The position numbers were made by a program, and so were the translations under genes. DNA of 13,655 nt from Sphingomonas sp. (GTDB lineage Bacteria; Pseudomonadota; Alphaproteobacteria; Sphingomonadales; Sphingomonadaceae), in NCBI GenBank assembly GCA_021154945.1, contig JAJNQF010000094.1:1-13655 (forward strand). The letters are read 5' to 3'. The notes beneath the pieces were generated by a model. That model saw only the letters and a program-made list of their open reading frames with translations, had not been told where the DNA came from and did not search any database. Shown one piece after another: positions 12,984 to 13,655 of the stretch; within the stretch, counting starts at the first letter, position 1, and every line of letters begins with the position of its first letter.

Positions 12984-13654
12984 GACACGGCGGATCCTCG
13001 GTCGCCGGGGCTTCCGCTTCGGCTGCCGAGGTGATCTGCGTCATCGTGCATGGGCGGACGCAGACCGCCGACGACATGCGCTCGCAGATCGCCGCCCGGC
13101 TCTCCACCACGAACGTACGCTTCCATCTGCTGCAGGCGACGGGAAACAGCTGGTACGACGCTCGGGCGATCGATCCACTGACGGAAGCGACCCGCGCCCA
13201 GCTGGACGCGGCGATCGCGCACCTCGACGGCGTGGTGCAGGCCGCGCGAAGCGAAGCGGCGGGCGTACCGCTGGTCATCGTCGGGTTCTCGCAGGGCGGC
13301 TGTCTCGCCGCCGAGTACGTATTCCGTCACGACCCCTGGCGCGAAGGGGGGAGGGGCGCCCTGTGCCTCCTCACCTCCTGTCGGATTGGTGGCCCCGTCG
13401 ACGTGCTGCCGGAGAGATCCTTGTACGGTCTGCCCGTGTACGCGAGCTGCGGGGACGAGGATCCTTGGATACCTCTCGACGCGTACTTCTCCCTCGCGGC
13501 GACGCTGGCGCGCAACGGCGCGCGGCTGCGCTCGGACGTCTTCCCCGGCCGACCCCACGAGGTCGACGCCGTCGAATGCGCCGCACTCGATGAACTCCTC
13601 GCAGCGGTCGCGAGCCGCCCGCTGCCCACGACGGAAGGCCATGCCCATGCGTGA
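12977..13654 (+). CDS. Serine hydrolase, phospholipase/carboxylesterase family (MhqD-like)
   Basis: This is an alpha/beta hydrolase of 225 residues. The catalytic triad is readable: S105 in GFSQGG (103-108), D162 in GDEDPWIP (159-166) and H194 in GRPHEV (191-196). VIVHGRTQT (22-30) after the first strand provides the oxyanion region. It is probably cytoplasmic. I chose GTG 12977, which overlaps the dioxygenase stop by 7 bp and has GAAGAG (12966-12971) upstream; no ATG is available near the start of the domain, and the same frame continues upstream only as a shadow of the dioxygenase gene. The first 17 residues are low-complexity Gly/Ser/Ala, so the true start could be slightly later. Pairing with the dioxygenase mirrors mhqO/mhqD-type quinone-response genes in Bacillus. 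Hydrolysis of the ring-cleavage product is a guess. Confidence 0.88.
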   Translation: MVGHGGSSVAGASASAAEVICVIVHGRTQTADDMRSQIAARLSTTNVRFHLLQATGNSWYDARAIDPLTEATRAQLDAAIAHLDGVVQAARSEAAGVPLVIVGFSQGGCLAAEYVFRHDPWREGGRGALCLLTSCRIGGPVDVLPERSLYGLPVYASCGDEDPWIPLDAYFSLAATLARNGARLRSDVFPGRPHEVDAVECAALDELLAAVASRPLPTTEGHAHA

Positions 13655-13655
13655 G
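13647..13655 (+). CDS. Start of a further gene, cut by the window edge
   Basis: ATG CGT GAG overlaps the hydrolase stop (TGA 13652-13654) in another frame, and GGAAGG (13632-13637) lies upstream at usable distance. An in-frame ATG at 13641 is an alternative start. Only three codons are visible, so the product cannot be named. The overlap style matches the dioxygenase-hydrolase junction and suggests a third gene in the operon. Confidence 0.35.

Overview
The window is GC-rich, with strong G/C bias at third codon positions in the recognisable genes. Its gene content (WrbA, YceI/cytochrome b561 sets, pirin, several LysR regulators) fits an alphaproteobacterium, most likely a sphingomonad. That placement is inferred from gene style, not from a marker gene. 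No rRNA, tRNA, CRISPR array, transposase or integrase is visible.

Layout. Positions 1-150 hold the 3' end of an unrecognised gene, followed directly by a strong stem-loop. Positions 187-847 are gene-poor, with a lower-GC patch that carries one doubtful membrane ORF. A beta-carbonic anhydrase (848-1465, minus) is divergent from a plus-strand run: wrbA quinone reductase, a YceI-family protein, cytochrome b561 and a second YceI-family protein (1837-4353). A Crp/Fnr-type regulator follows (4802-5512). Next come a small unknown gene on the minus strand (5771-6070) and a divergent LysR regulator (6199-7128). Then come a structured 365-bp gap, a 67-aa small ORF and a 114-aa secreted protein.

The right third holds two LysR-controlled modules. 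In the first, a LysR gene (8368-9300, minus) faces a YcaC-like cysteine hydrolase and a pirin gene. In the second, a LysR gene (10983-11903, minus) faces a PcpA/LinE/MhqO-type hydroquinone ring-cleavage dioxygenase. A MhqD-like serine hydrolase overlaps the end of the dioxygenase gene, and the start of a further gene lies at the window edge.

Read together, many of the genes act on quinones or aromatic electrophiles: two-electron quinone reduction (WrbA), quinol or isoprenoid binding and electron transfer (YceI, cytochrome b561), pirin quercetinase-like chemistry, and hydroquinone ring opening followed by a hydrolase. I read the region as a quinone/electrophile-response neighbourhood; this is inference. 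The most specific regulatory clue is a motif upstream of wrbA (1724-1747) that recurs just upstream of the LysR gene at 6199 (18 of 24 positions identical). It suggests that this LysR controls the distant wrbA operon as well as itself.
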